NCBI GenBank assembly: GCA_049603835.1
Contig: JBMYSZ010000002.1
Span: 186,001 to 250,000 of the forward strand
Length of the DNA stretch: 64,000 nucleotides
Reading direction: 5' to 3'
From: Mangrovicoccus sp049603835
GTDB taxonomy: Bacteria > Pseudomonadota > Alphaproteobacteria > Rhodobacterales > Rhodobacteraceae
Made by a program: the position numbers and the translations under genes. Positions 34,788 through 43,639 of the stretch are shown one piece after another. The notes beneath the pieces are model-generated. The model was given only the letters and a program-made list of their open reading frames with translations. It was not told where the DNA came from and made no database searches. The stretch's first letter is position 1, and every line of letters begins with the position of its first letter.

Positions 34788-34837
34788 CCCCCCGGTCCCA
34801 TTCTAGTCAATGATCCGCGTGCCTGATCCGGGCGCGC

Positions 34838-34858
34838 GGCCAAGGGAGGAGCTTGGCC
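34838..34858 (+). promoter_or_regulatory. Hairpin presenting the benC ribosome site in its loop
   Basis: GGCCAAG at 34838-34844 pairs perfectly with CTTGGCC at 34852-34858. The 7-base loop GGAGGAG is the Shine-Dalgarno sequence, and the benC ATG begins two bases after the stem. The stem could tune translation of benC relative to benAB. Pairing is read directly; the effect is inference. Confidence 0.55.
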
Positions 34859-34859
34859 C

Positions 34860-35882
34860 ATGACAACCTATAGTGTTGCGCTGAATTTCGAAGATGGCGT
34901 CACCCGCGTCATTCAATGCGAAGACGACGAGAAGGTGACCGATGCCGCCTTCCGCCAGAAAATCAATCTGCCCATGGATTGCCGCGATGGGGTTTGTGGC
35001 ACCTGCAAATGCTTTGCCGAACAAGGCGCGTATGAGCTGGAATTCTACATGGATGAATCCATGAGCGATGAGGAAGCCGAAGAAGGCTATGTTCTCACCT
35101 GCCAAATGATCCCCGAAAGCGACTGCGTCCTGCGCGTTCCGGCCTCTTCGGCTCTGTGCAAAACCGCGCCAGAAGCAGTGGAAGCGACGGTTGAAGCGGT
35201 GGAAAACCTTTCCGAGACGTCTTTTGGTGTGCGGATCAAACTGGCCAAACCGTTCAATTTCTTGCCCGGCCAATATGTGAATATCTCTGTGCCTGGCACG
35301 GATAAGCACCGGTCATATTCCTTTTCTCAGGCACCCGGAGCGCAAGAGGCAAGCTTTCTGATCCGTAATCTGCCCGGCGGGGTTATGAGCAGCTATCTGG
35401 GCCAACAGGCCAAGCCCGGCGATAGCGTGACCCTGACAGGCCCCATGGGTGCCTTTTATCTGCGGCCCATCGAGCGGGCGCAGCTCTGGCTGGCGGGGGG
35501 GACTGGACTTGCTCCATTCTTGTCCATGCTGGAACTGGTCGCGACCCAGGGCTCTGATTATCCGATCACGCTTTATTATGCAGTGACCCGCGCCGCTGAT
35601 TTGGTGGAACTCGACCGGGTTCAAAACCTGGCAGAGCAAATCGGCAATGTCACGGTGATCACCATCCTGGCCGCCGAAGAGGATGACCATGATCGCAAAG
35701 GCTTTGTCACCGATCACCTAAGCGCCGAAGATCTGCATGGCGGCGAGTGCGATGTCTATCTTTGCGGCCCGCCGCCCATGGTCGATGCGGTGCGCGCGCA
35801 TTTCGGCAAGCTCGGCCAAGAGCCTGCGAATTTCTATTTCGAGAAATTCAATCCCACCGAGGCAGAGGCCGAAGCCGCATGA
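34860..35882 (+). CDS. benC: Benzoate 1,2-dioxygenase reductase
   Basis: A 340-residue electron-transfer protein. The N-terminal plant-type ferredoxin has Cys41, Cys46, Cys49 and Cys81 (DCRDGVCGTCKC and LTCQM). The FAD domain carries HRSYSFSQAP near 145-155, and the NAD domain has LAGGTGLAPFLSML and VYLCGPPPMVDA. It passes electrons from NADH to the Rieske centre of BenA. The stop overlaps the benD start by ATGA. Confidence 0.9.
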   Translation: MTTYSVALNFEDGVTRVIQCEDDEKVTDAAFRQKINLPMDCRDGVCGTCKCFAEQGAYELEFYMDESMSDEEAEEGYVLTCQMIPESDCVLRVPASSALCKTAPEAVEATVEAVENLSETSFGVRIKLAKPFNFLPGQYVNISVPGTDKHRSYSFSQAPGAQEASFLIRNLPGGVMSSYLGQQAKPGDSVTLTGPMGAFYLRPIERAQLWLAGGTGLAPFLSMLELVATQGSDYPITLYYAVTRAADLVELDRVQNLAEQIGNVTVITILAAEEDDHDRKGFVTDHLSAEDLHGGECDVYLCGPPPMVDAVRAHFGKLGQEPANFYFEKFNPTEAEAEAA

Positions 35883-36658
35883 CACCGCGCTTTGCAGATA
35901 AGGTCATGGTGGTGACCGGCGCGGCCCAAGGGATTGGCCGCTCGGTCGCCGAAGCCGCGGCGGGGCAGGGGGCCAAGCTTTTGATCGTGGATCGCTCACC
36001 CGCGCGCAAAGAGGTGGTCAAAGCCATCCGCGCGGCCGGCGGCGTGGCCGAGGCAATTTCGGTCAATCTAGAGATCTGGTCCGGCTGTGAAAAGGCGATG
36101 CAGAAAGCGGTGGATCTCTGGGGGCAGATCGACATTTTGGTCAATAATGTCGGCGGCACCATCTGGGCCAAGCCCTTTGAGCATTATGAGCCCAAGCAGA
36201 TCGATGCGGAAGTCCGCCGCTCGCTTTTCCCGACGCTCTATTGCTGCCGCGCCGCGATCGAACATATGCTGCCGCGGGAAACAGGGGTCATTGTCAATGT
36301 GTCCTCCATTGCCACGCGCGGGCTCAACCGCGTGCCATATGCGGCGGCCAAAGGTGGGGTGAATGCCATCACGGCCAGCCTGGCTTGGGAAGTGGCCGAG
36401 CGCGGTATTCGGGTTGTGGCCACCGCCCCTGGCGGCACCGAAGCCCCGCCCCGCATCGTGCCCCGCAATCCAAATGCGCAAGAGGAACAGCGGGCGGATT
36501 GGTATCAAACCATTGTCGATCAGACGATCCAGTCATCATTCATGAAACGCTATGGGACCCTCGATGAACAGGCGGGCCCGATCCTGTTTCTTGCATCAGA
36601 TGAAGCCTCTTACATCACCGGGGTCACCATCCCCGTGGGTGGCGGAGATCTAGGTTAG
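35879..36658 (+). CDS. benD: cis-1,2-dihydroxybenzoate (benzoate diol) dehydrogenase
   Basis: The ATG at 35879 overlaps the benC stop and gives 259 residues. It is an SDR with VVTGAAQGIG at 11-20, LVNNVGG near 88, and catalytic residues in VSSIAT and PYAAAKGG. It oxidises and decarboxylates the cis-diol acid made by BenABC to catechol, releasing NADH. The order benABCD is complete. A GC-rich hairpin starts at the end of the stop codon. Confidence 0.87.
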   Translation: MTPRFADKVMVVTGAAQGIGRSVAEAAAGQGAKLLIVDRSPARKEVVKAIRAAGGVAEAISVNLEIWSGCEKAMQKAVDLWGQIDILVNNVGGTIWAKPFEHYEPKQIDAEVRRSLFPTLYCCRAAIEHMLPRETGVIVNVSSIATRGLNRVPYAAAKGGVNAITASLAWEVAERGIRVVATAPGGTEAPPRIVPRNPNAQEEQRADWYQTIVDQTIQSSFMKRYGTLDEQAGPILFLASDEASYITGVTIPVGGGDLG

Positions 36659-36675
36659 GTCCCGGAGGAGGGACC
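36658..36675 (+). terminator. Hairpin after benD with GGAGGA loop
   Basis: GGTCCC at 36658-36663 pairs with GGGACC at 36670-36675 around GGAGGA. It stands between benD and the ABC binding-protein gene, whose own ribosome site (GGAGGAG) follows at about 36689-36695. It may be a weak attenuator or a ribosome standby site. Confidence 0.45.
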
Positions 36676-36701
36676 CATAACACCAACGGAGGAGAAAAAT
36701 C

Positions 36702-37880
36702 ATGAAACGCGCAATTTTGGCAGCCCTGGGGCTTGCCACCGGCTTTGCAATGCCTGCCACGGCGATTGCCGAGGATATCAAAGTCGGTCTGCTTTTGCCT
36801 TTCTCGGGCGTTTATGCGGCTTTGGGCAATGAGATCGAGGCGGGCTTCAATGTCGCGCTAGAGCAGTTCGGCGATGACACAAGTGCATCTTTTGAGGTGG
36901 TGCGCGAAGACACTGAGGTGAAACCGCCAGTGGCTTTGGGCAAGGCGAAAAAGCTGATCTTGCAAGAAAAAGTCGATGTGATGGCGGGGATCGTCAGCTC
37001 GGGCGTTCTGGGCGCGGTCCGGGATATGGTCCATGGGGCCGGAGTGCCGCTGATCGTGGCCAATGCGGGCAATGACGACGCGACTGGCAAAAGCTGCTCT
37101 CCTTTTATCACGCGCATGTCCTTTTCCAATGGTCAGATCAACCGTCCCATGGGCAGCTGGATGGCGCAGCAAGGCGTGAAGAAAGTCTATACCCTCGCGC
37201 CGGATTATGCGGCGGGGCGTCAGATGATCGAAGCCTTTACCGAAACCTTCACCGCAGCGGGCGGCGAAGTGGTTGGCCAGGAATTTACCCCATTCCAAAA
37301 GACCCAAGATTTCGGCCCTTATCTAGCGCAAGCCAAAGCCAGCGGTGCTGATGCGGTCTATGTGTTTTATGCGGGCGGCGAGGCGATTTCCTTTGTCAAA
37401 CAATATGACAGTTTTGGCCTGAAAGCCGAGCTGCCGCTTTATGGGTCGGGCTTTTTGACCTCGCCGCTTTACGTGAATGCCGAAGGCCCGGCGGCCGAAG
37501 GCGTGATCACTGCGCTGCATTATGTGCCCACCATCGATAGCGCGGCGAATGCCAGCTTTGTCGAGGCCTTCAAGGTCAAAACCGGTCGCGTGCCGTCGGA
37601 ATTCGCGGTCCAAGGCTATGACGCGGCCCGTGCTTTGATCGAGGCCAGTAAGACCAGCGCATCTGACCGCAAATCCCTGGCCAATGCCCTGCGGCAGGTG
37701 AGCTTCGAAGGCCCGCGCGGGGCGCTCTCTATCGATCCGGCGACCAATAATATCGTTCAGCCGATCTATGTCTATGAAACCGTGCCCGGCGATGACGGCC
37801 TGACCCAAAAGCTTTTGGCGCAGCTACCCTCTGAGGCCGATCCGGCCAATGGCTGCAAAATGGCGCCTGTCTCCAACTAA
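36702..37880 (+). CDS. ABC transporter substrate-binding protein, LivJ-like
   Basis: A 392-residue periplasmic protein with signal peptide (cleavage after ATAIA near 23) and the type I fold KVGLLLPFSGVYAALGNEIEAGF. It belongs to the branched-chain amino acid family that also binds aromatic acids in soil and marine alphaproteobacteria. It is encoded right after benABCD and followed by two permeases and two ATPases. The ligand is thus probably benzoate or a related aromatic acid, by context only. Confidence 0.87.
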   Translation: MKRAILAALGLATGFAMPATAIAEDIKVGLLLPFSGVYAALGNEIEAGFNVALEQFGDDTSASFEVVREDTEVKPPVALGKAKKLILQEKVDVMAGIVSSGVLGAVRDMVHGAGVPLIVANAGNDDATGKSCSPFITRMSFSNGQINRPMGSWMAQQGVKKVYTLAPDYAAGRQMIEAFTETFTAAGGEVVGQEFTPFQKTQDFGPYLAQAKASGADAVYVFYAGGEAISFVKQYDSFGLKAELPLYGSGFLTSPLYVNAEGPAAEGVITALHYVPTIDSAANASFVEAFKVKTGRVPSEFAVQGYDAARALIEASKTSASDRKSLANALRQVSFEGPRGALSIDPATNNIVQPIYVYETVPGDDGLTQKLLAQLPSEADPANGCKMAPVSN

Positions 37881-37891
37881 GACCGCCTCTT

Positions 37892-37920
37892 CCCAGCCGC
37901 CTGCCTTTTGCGCGGCTGGG
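37892..37920 (+). terminator. Strong hairpin between binding protein and permease genes
   Basis: CCCAGCCGC at 37892-37900 pairs perfectly with GCGGCTGGG at 37912-37920 around an 11-base loop. Such hairpins after a binding-protein gene commonly protect its mRNA and lower expression of the permeases. No T run follows. Confidence 0.6.
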
Positions 37921-37943
37921 CCATCTCTAAAAGGAGACCGACC

Positions 37944-38813
37944 ATGGCCCATGATCTTGGCTTTTGGACCTTGCAGGCGCTCAATGCCTTGCAACTATCC
38001 ATGTTGCTATTCCTGCTCTCTATCGGCCTGACAGTGATTTTCGGCCTGATGCATTTCGTCAATCTGGCCCATGGCTCGCTTTATGCGATGGGCGCTTATT
38101 TCGCGGCGTCGCTGGCTGCCATAGGGGGCTATTGGTTTGGCTTTTTCCTGGCGCCTGTGGCGGTGGCCGGGGTCGGTATCCTGCTTTATACCGGGCTGAT
38201 CAAACGCATGCGCAAATCTGGCCCGATGGCCCAAGTTCTGGTGACTTTTGGTCTAATCTTTGCGCTACTGGATCTTACCCGGATCTTTTGGGGCGATTTG
38301 GCTTTGGCAATTGAAGTGCCTGCGCTTTTGGCAGGGCGGATCAGTTTCCTAGGCGTCGATTACCCCAGTTACCGGCTGTTTATCATTCTCTTGGGTCTGG
38401 CGATTTTCGCAGCCCTGGCCTTTGTTCTGGGCCGCACGCAAATCGGTGCGATGATCCGGGCAGGCGTTGATAATGACGCCATGGCCGCTTGCCTGGGCAT
38501 CAATGTGGAGCGGCTCTTTTTCATCGTTTTCTGTGTCGGCTGTGCTTTGGCCGGGCTGGCTGGGGTTGTGGCTGCCCCGCTTTTGAGTGTCACCCCGGAT
38601 ATGGGCCTGCAAATCCTGATCCCGACCTTGATCGTCATCGTCATTGGCGGGCTGGGCTCGCTCAAAGGCGCGGTGGCCGGATCGCTGATCTTTGGTTTTG
38701 TGCAGACCTTTGGGGCGGTGTTGGCACCGCAGCTGGCCTCGGTTCTCATCTATGCGCTCTTGGCGGCGGTCCTTGTGATCAAGCCTGTGGGCCTCTTCCC
38801 GGCGAAAGGATAA
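37944..38813 (+). CDS. ABC transporter permease, LivH-like
   Basis: The ATG at 37944 follows AAAAGGAGACC and gives 289 residues, eight or nine hydrophobic segments. The LivH pattern IGLTVIFGLMHFVNLAHGSLYAMG near the start and ALAGLAGVVAAPLLSV with IVIGGLGSLKGAVAGSLIFG near the end are clear. It forms the membrane channel with the LivM-like protein encoded four bases later. Confidence 0.88.
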   Translation: MAHDLGFWTLQALNALQLSMLLFLLSIGLTVIFGLMHFVNLAHGSLYAMGAYFAASLAAIGGYWFGFFLAPVAVAGVGILLYTGLIKRMRKSGPMAQVLVTFGLIFALLDLTRIFWGDLALAIEVPALLAGRISFLGVDYPSYRLFIILLGLAIFAALAFVLGRTQIGAMIRAGVDNDAMAACLGINVERLFFIVFCVGCALAGLAGVVAAPLLSVTPDMGLQILIPTLIVIVIGGLGSLKGAVAGSLIFGFVQTFGAVLAPQLASVLIYALLAAVLVIKPVGLFPAKG

Positions 38814-38817
38814 CCGC

Positions 38818-39822
38818 ATGTTTCGTCACACAGCTCTTCGGTATTCCGTTCTGGTGCTTTTGGCGGCAGGCGCGGTGTTTCAGGCCTTTAGCGCCGAATA
38901 TTTCGGGCTAGAGATCCTCACCGAAATTCTGATCCTCGCAATGTTGGTTCTGGCCTTGGATATGGTCGCAGGCTTTGGGGGCATGGTCTCGCTTTGCCAT
39001 GGCGCCTTGATGGGGGTGGGGGCCTATGGCTTTGCGCTTTTGTCCACAAAGGCGGGGCTCGCGCCGCCGCTAGCCATGGCCGGAGCCGTCGCGGTAACCG
39101 GAGCCGCCGCCTGGGTCATCGGAGCAATTTGCGCCCGCAGCCATGGCATTTATTTCATCATGGCCACGCTGGCCTTTGGGCAAATGGCCTATTCCTATGT
39201 GTTCGAAGCGCCGATCTTTGGCGGTGATGATGGGCTGGGCGGGATCACCCGCTTGGATCTAAGCTTTCTGGGCATCGATCTGAATGACAGCCGCAGCTTC
39301 GCGCTCTTTTGCCTAGCCGTTCTGGGGGCGGTCTATGGCGCTGCGGTTTTGGTCCTGCAATCGGGACTTGGGCGCTCCCTGAGCGGGGTGATGCATAACG
39401 AACAGCGGATGCGCGCGCTTGGCCTGACGGTCTGGCGGGTCAAGGCGGATATGTTCGGTTTGTCGGGCATGATTGCCGGTTTGGCGGGCACATTGGCGGC
39501 GCAGCATATCATGTATATATCGCCTGGTTTGCTCAGCTGGACTGTGTCGGGCGAGGCGCTGGTGGTGGTGATCCTGGGCGGGCTGGGCACGCTTGTGGGC
39601 CCGCTGGTGGGCGCGGCGGCTTTTGTGGTGCTCAAACATGAGCTGAGCGCCGTGACCACCTATTGGCATTTGATCGTCGGAATTGTGCTGATCGCCGTTG
39701 TGATGAGCCGCGCCAATGGGATTTTCGGCTGGGTCGAAGCCCGCTGGGGCAGCCATATCGAGCGCCGCCTAGCAGATGCGACCCGCAAACAGGACCCAGA
39801 GGAGGGCCTGAGCGATGCTTGA
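38818..39822 (+). CDS. ABC transporter permease, LivM-like
   Basis: A 334-residue membrane protein with LivM pattern: LILAMLVLALDMVAGFGGMVSLCHGAL, later GLAGTLAAQHIMYISPGLLSW and VVVILGGLGTLVGPLVGAA. It overlaps the first ATPase gene by eight bases. The product is the second permease of the importer. Confidence 0.88.
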   Translation: MFRHTALRYSVLVLLAAGAVFQAFSAEYFGLEILTEILILAMLVLALDMVAGFGGMVSLCHGALMGVGAYGFALLSTKAGLAPPLAMAGAVAVTGAAAWVIGAICARSHGIYFIMATLAFGQMAYSYVFEAPIFGGDDGLGGITRLDLSFLGIDLNDSRSFALFCLAVLGAVYGAAVLVLQSGLGRSLSGVMHNEQRMRALGLTVWRVKADMFGLSGMIAGLAGTLAAQHIMYISPGLLSWTVSGEALVVVILGGLGTLVGPLVGAAAFVVLKHELSAVTTYWHLIVGIVLIAVVMSRANGIFGWVEARWGSHIERRLADATRKQDPEEGLSDA

Positions 39823-40558
39823 GACACGGAATTTGGACAAAAGCTTTGGCGCGGTGCATGTGACCCGCAATGTGTCGCTGAAGCTAGAGCGCGGTGAACG
39901 CCGGGTGATTTTGGGGCCGAATGGCGCTGGTAAGACCACCCTGTTCAACCAGCTGGTGGGCGAGCTGACCCCCGATAGCGGATCGGTGCATCTGGCGGGC
40001 GAAGATGTCACTGCTTTGCCTGTGGCCAGACGCGCCCGCTGTGGCCTGTCGCGCAGCTATCAGAAAAACACTCTGTTTGACGGGCTGACGGTAGAGGAAA
40101 ATCTGGGCCTAGCGGCGGCGGTGCATTGTGGCATGGCCACGCAGCTTTGGTCCGATAGTCTGGCGAAACCGCAAGTCCGCGAGATTGTCGAAGAAGTGGC
40201 CGAGCAGGTCAATTTGATGCCCTATATTCATGCGCGGGTCTCTGAGATCAGCTATGGGGTGCGTCGCCAGCTAGAAGTGGGCGTTGCCCTAGCGACCCGG
40301 CCCTTGGTTTTGCTGATGGACGAACCCACAAGCGGCGTGGGGCCGGAAATGTCCAAAGGGTTCCATGATCTGCTGAATAATCTGCCGCGCGATCTGACCA
40401 TGCTGATTATCGAACATGACATGGATCTGGCCTTTGACGTGGCCGACACGATCACCGTGCTGAATTACGGCGAGGTGGTGTTTGACGGCCTGCCCGAAGC
40501 GGCGCGCGGATCCAAACTGCTGAAAGAGATCTATCTGGGGAGCTGGGAAGATGCTTGA
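39815..40558 (+). CDS. ABC transporter ATP-binding protein, LivG-like
   Basis: A 247-residue ATPase with Walker A GPNGAGKTT at 34-42, a signature region ISYGVRRQLEVG in place of the canonical LSGGQ, as is usual for LivG, and Walker B VLLMDEPTSG. The H-loop is IIEHDMD. It overlaps both its neighbours, livM-like by eight and livF-like by eight bases. Confidence 0.9.
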   Translation: MLETRNLDKSFGAVHVTRNVSLKLERGERRVILGPNGAGKTTLFNQLVGELTPDSGSVHLAGEDVTALPVARRARCGLSRSYQKNTLFDGLTVEENLGLAAAVHCGMATQLWSDSLAKPQVREIVEEVAEQVNLMPYIHARVSEISYGVRRQLEVGVALATRPLVLLMDEPTSGVGPEMSKGFHDLLNNLPRDLTMLIIEHDMDLAFDVADTITVLNYGEVVFDGLPEAARGSKLLKEIYLGSWEDA

Positions 40559-41249
40559 ACTCTCTGCAATCGAGTCCGGCTATGGTGAAACCCAGGTGCT
40601 TTATGGCCTGTCGCTAAAGGCCAAACAGGGCCGCGTTTTAGCGATTTTGGGTCGCAATGGCGCGGGCAAATCCACCACGCTGAAAACCATTATGGGGCTG
40701 TTGCCGTTGAAATCTGGCCAGATCCAATTTGACGGCCAACCCATCCCGGCTCAGCCCTTTGACGTTGCCAAAAGCGGTATCGCTTATGTGCCTGAAACCC
40801 GCGATATCTTTCCCTCGCTTAGCGTGCGGGAAAATCTGGAAATCGCCGCAAAGCGGTTTGGCGGCGCTGGCGCTGACTGGACGATGGAGCGCGTGCTGGA
40901 TCTCTTCCCGCGTCTGGGCGAAAGGATGGAGAATGGCGGCACGCAGCTTTCCGGCGGCGAGCAGCAGATGCTGGCCATCGCCCGAGCGCTTTTGATGAAT
41001 CCGCGTCTTTTGATCTTGGACGAACCGACCGAAGGTCTCGCGCCGATTATCGTCAAGCTGATCCATGACAAGCTGCAAGAGCTCAAAGCGGCGGGCTTGT
41101 CCATGATCATCGTGGAGCAGAATTTCGGTTTCGCCACTTCTCTGGCCGATGATGTGGTGGTGGTCGGCAAAGGGCAGATCGTCTGGACCGGTAGCGCTCA
41201 GGAGATCAAAGCCGATGAAGAGGCGCAGCATATGTGGCTGGGTGTCTAA
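40551..41249 (+). CDS. ABC transporter ATP-binding protein, LivF-like
   Basis: A 232-residue ATPase with Walker A GRNGAGKST at about 34-42, signature LSGGEQQMLAIARAL, Walker B LLILDEPTEGL and IIVEQNF. It is the second ATPase of the importer and the last of the five transporter genes. The dehydroquinase-like gene follows after 24 bases and is likely in the same operon. Confidence 0.9.
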   Translation: MLELSAIESGYGETQVLYGLSLKAKQGRVLAILGRNGAGKSTTLKTIMGLLPLKSGQIQFDGQPIPAQPFDVAKSGIAYVPETRDIFPSLSVRENLEIAAKRFGGAGADWTMERVLDLFPRLGERMENGGTQLSGGEQQMLAIARALLMNPRLLILDEPTEGLAPIIVKLIHDKLQELKAAGLSMIIVEQNFGFATSLADDVVVVGKGQIVWTGSAQEIKADEEAQHMWLGV

Positions 41250-41273
41250 CCCGCTTGGAAAGGACCTGCAAAG

Positions 41274-41735
41274 ATGACCGATAAAACAGCGGGGCGGCGG
41301 CCTCAGATCCTTTTGCTTCAGGGGCCGAATATGAATTGGTTGGGGCGCCGTCAGCCCGAGCTTTACGGCCATACCACCGCCGCCGAGCTGGATGCCATTT
41401 GTCAGGAACATGCGGTAAAGACCGGTTATGATCTAACGATATTTTACACCAATTCCGAAGGCGCTGCGCTGGATCGGATCTATGAGCTGATGACCGAAAA
41501 TGCGCTTGACGGTTTGGTGATGAATCCCGCCGCTTGGTCAGTTGGGGGCGGGCCATCCATGCGGTTTTGCCTGATGAGCATCGAGCGGCCCTTTATCGAA
41601 GTGCATATTCGCAACCAGTATCAGATGCAGAATGTATCGACCCTAGCGGATCTGGCGGATGGGGTCATTCAGGGGCTGGGGATCGACAGCTATCTTTTGG
41701 CGCTGGAGGGGATGCATCGTCTTTTGACCCGCTAA
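41274..41735 (+). CDS. Type II 3-dehydroquinate dehydratase homologue, divergent
   Basis: A 153-residue protein of the AroQ fold. Key residues kept: Arg26 and Tyr31 in GRRQPELYGHTT, Asn84 in VMNPAAW and His111 in IEVHIRN. Departures: the usual SNHEG reads TNSEG, and NPGAYTHTS reads NPAAWSVGG, losing the histidine and threonine that bind the substrate. The fold and catalytic tyrosine-histidine pair suggest a dehydratase, but the changed pocket suggests a substrate other than 3-dehydroquinate. Its position at the end of the aromatic-acid importer operon points to quinate-like or other hydroaromatic acids. A housekeeping AroQ is unlikely to sit here. Confidence 0.7.
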   Translation: MTDKTAGRRPQILLLQGPNMNWLGRRQPELYGHTTAAELDAICQEHAVKTGYDLTIFYTNSEGAALDRIYELMTENALDGLVMNPAAWSVGGGPSMRFCLMSIERPFIEVHIRNQYQMQNVSTLADLADGVIQGLGIDSYLLALEGMHRLLTR

Positions 41736-41787
41736 AGCATTTCGAGCCCCGCTATCGGGTTTTGGCGCGAAGGGGAGAGGTGGTCGC

Positions 41788-42678
41788 TCAGAACATTTTT
41801 CGCGCCACCAGCTGAGCGATCCGCACGAAGTTTTGCACATGCACCCCTTGGCCATCGAGCCGGTAATTCACCGAAAGGCTGGTGCGGGCGATCTCTGGCT
41901 CGATGCGCAGAAATTTCATCCCCTTGCGTGGTGCCGAAGAGACGGATTCCGGCACGATACAGACGCCTTCGCCCACAGACACCAGGCTAAGCGCGGTTTG
42001 TAAATCCATGCACCAGACTTTCAATGGCACAGCAAAACCCGCCTCTTCGCAAGCATTCAACACCACATCCGCATAGCTGGGCCGCGGATATTCCGGGTAA
42101 AGGATCAGATTATGGGTTTGCAGCCGCTCTAGTTTCGCAATGCTGCGCCCGCCCGTATCCACCTCATCGGGCAAGGCGAGGATCAGCTTTTCCTCTTTCA
42201 GCTCTTTGGTCAGAAATTCCGGATCCTTCAGGGCCGGGCGGGCAAAGGCCACATCCAATTCCCGCGCCACCAAAGCCCGATGAAGCTGCGCGTTATTCAT
42301 CGGCAATAGGCTTAGATTGACCTCTGGATAATTGGCGCGGAAGGATTTGATGATATTGGGCAAAATGCCAAAAGTGGCGGAGCCCACAAAACCCACCCGC
42401 AACCGGCCTTCGGCGCCTTGGCCTAAACGGCGCACTTCTAGCCGCACATCCTCTAGCTGAGCGAGGATCGACCGGCCACGTTCCAGCAATCTTTCCCCCG
42501 CTTGGGTCAAGGTGATCGCATTGCGCCCGCGATTGAAAAGCGAGGCCTGCAATTCCTCTTCGAGCTGTTTGATATGTCGGCTCAGCGGCGGTTGCGCCAT
42601 ATCCAGCCGATCCGCGGCGCGGCCAAAATGCAGCTCTTCGGCCACCGCGATAAAATATTTGAGCTGTTTGAAATTCAT
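41788..42678 (-). CDS. LysR family transcriptional regulator, CatR/BenM-like
   Basis: The ATG at 42678 (MNFKQLKYFIAVAEELHFG) follows a GGGGGGACGGGG ribosome site and gives 296 residues. The winged helix-turn-helix is at about 1-60 (AADRLDMAQPPLSRHIKQLE). The effector domain starts near 90 (RLRVGFVGSATFGILPNIIK), the pattern of CatR, BenM and CatM. It is downstream of the intradiol dioxygenase gene on the same strand, 91 bases on. It probably activates that gene or the ben/cat operon with muconate or benzoate as effector. Two GTAT-N6-ATAC dyads near 43748-43836 are candidate sites. Confidence 0.82.
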   Translation of the reverse strand: MNFKQLKYFIAVAEELHFGRAADRLDMAQPPLSRHIKQLEEELQASLFNRGRNAITLTQAGERLLERGRSILAQLEDVRLEVRRLGQGAEGRLRVGFVGSATFGILPNIIKSFRANYPEVNLSLLPMNNAQLHRALVARELDVAFARPALKDPEFLTKELKEEKLILALPDEVDTGGRSIAKLERLQTHNLILYPEYPRPSYADVVLNACEEAGFAVPLKVWCMDLQTALSLVSVGEGVCIVPESVSSAPRKGMKFLRIEPEIARTSLSVNYRLDGQGVHVQNFVRIAQLVARKMF

Positions 42679-42769
42679 CCCCGTCCCCCCGAACATGAAC
42701 TCTATGCCAAGGCCCGGAACGAAAAAAGGCCTCCGATGGACGGAGGCCAGTTTGCGAGAGGTCTCGGAG

Positions 42770-43639
42770 TTACTCCGCCGCCATGGCCAGGCTTTCGGAT
42801 TTCAACACAAAGTCGAATTCGAAATGCAGATCTGTGCCATGCTCTTCTTTGGCGGGGTTGAATTTGCCGATCAGGCTTTCTTTCACCGCGAACACACTGT
42901 CATTTTCCAACCAGTCGCTATCCGCGTCATAGATCTGGCTGATCAACGGACGATAGCCGTCTTTGGAAATGATGAAATGCATATGGCCAGGGCGGTTCGG
43001 GTGATGGCCCATGAAATGCAAAAGCTCGCCTGCGGTTTCATCTTCGGGGATCGGGTAAGGCACTGGGCGCACAGCGACAAAGGCGTAATGGCCGTTTTCA
43101 TCGGTCTCAAACCGACCGCGCAGATTATATTCCGGCTGATCCGGGTCCAGATTTTCGTAAACGCCATTCGGGGCATCTTCCCAGACATCCAAAGTCACGC
43201 CAGGGATACCATTGCCCTTTTCATCCCGGATATAGCCTTCGTAATAGGCGGTTTCTTCATTGTCGAAATGCTTCAGAATGGTGGATGCGCCTTTCGGCAG
43301 AACCGGTGGGTTTTCGCGATAGAAGGGCCCCAAAACCGTGGACTCGCTGGCGATGCCTTCGACCGGGTTGGTCATCATATCCACCAGCACTTCGACACCG
43401 ATAATATCCGCCAGCAGAATGAATTCTTGGCGGTTTTCATTACACAGCTTCCCGGCGCGCTCCAGATAGGAGCAGGCTTGCAAAAACTCGCTATGCTGCA
43501 ATTTCACATCTTTGACGAAAGCATGCATATGCTTGATCAGCGATGTCATGATTTCGCGCTGGCGATCAGTGATCTCACCATGCTTTCCAAGGCTTGCGAT
43601 CACCACATCGGTGATGTTGTTTTCATTGACGATGCCCAT
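42770..43639 (-). CDS. Intradiol ring-cleavage dioxygenase (catechol/hydroxyquinol 1,2-dioxygenase type)
   Basis: The ATG at 43639 follows CCAGGAGGAGG and gives 289 residues. The N-terminal helical dimer domain and the catalytic beta-sandwich are both present. Iron ligands are Tyr171, Tyr195, His219 and His221 (QPEYNLRG, VPYPIP, PGHMHF). The ASESTVLGPFY segment is nearer hydroxyquinol 1,2-dioxygenases than classic CatA, but the enzyme probably makes cis,cis-muconate for CatB given the ben/cat context. A LysR gene follows it. Confirmation of substrate needs assay or phylogeny. Confidence 0.83.
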   Translation of the reverse strand: MGIVNENNITDVVIASLGKHGEITDRQREIMTSLIKHMHAFVKDVKLQHSEFLQACSYLERAGKLCNENRQEFILLADIIGVEVLVDMMTNPVEGIASESTVLGPFYRENPPVLPKGASTILKHFDNEETAYYEGYIRDEKGNGIPGVTLDVWEDAPNGVYENLDPDQPEYNLRGRFETDENGHYAFVAVRPVPYPIPEDETAGELLHFMGHHPNRPGHMHFIISKDGYRPLISQIYDADSDWLENDSVFAVKESLIGKFNPAKEEHGTDLHFEFDFVLKSESLAMAAE

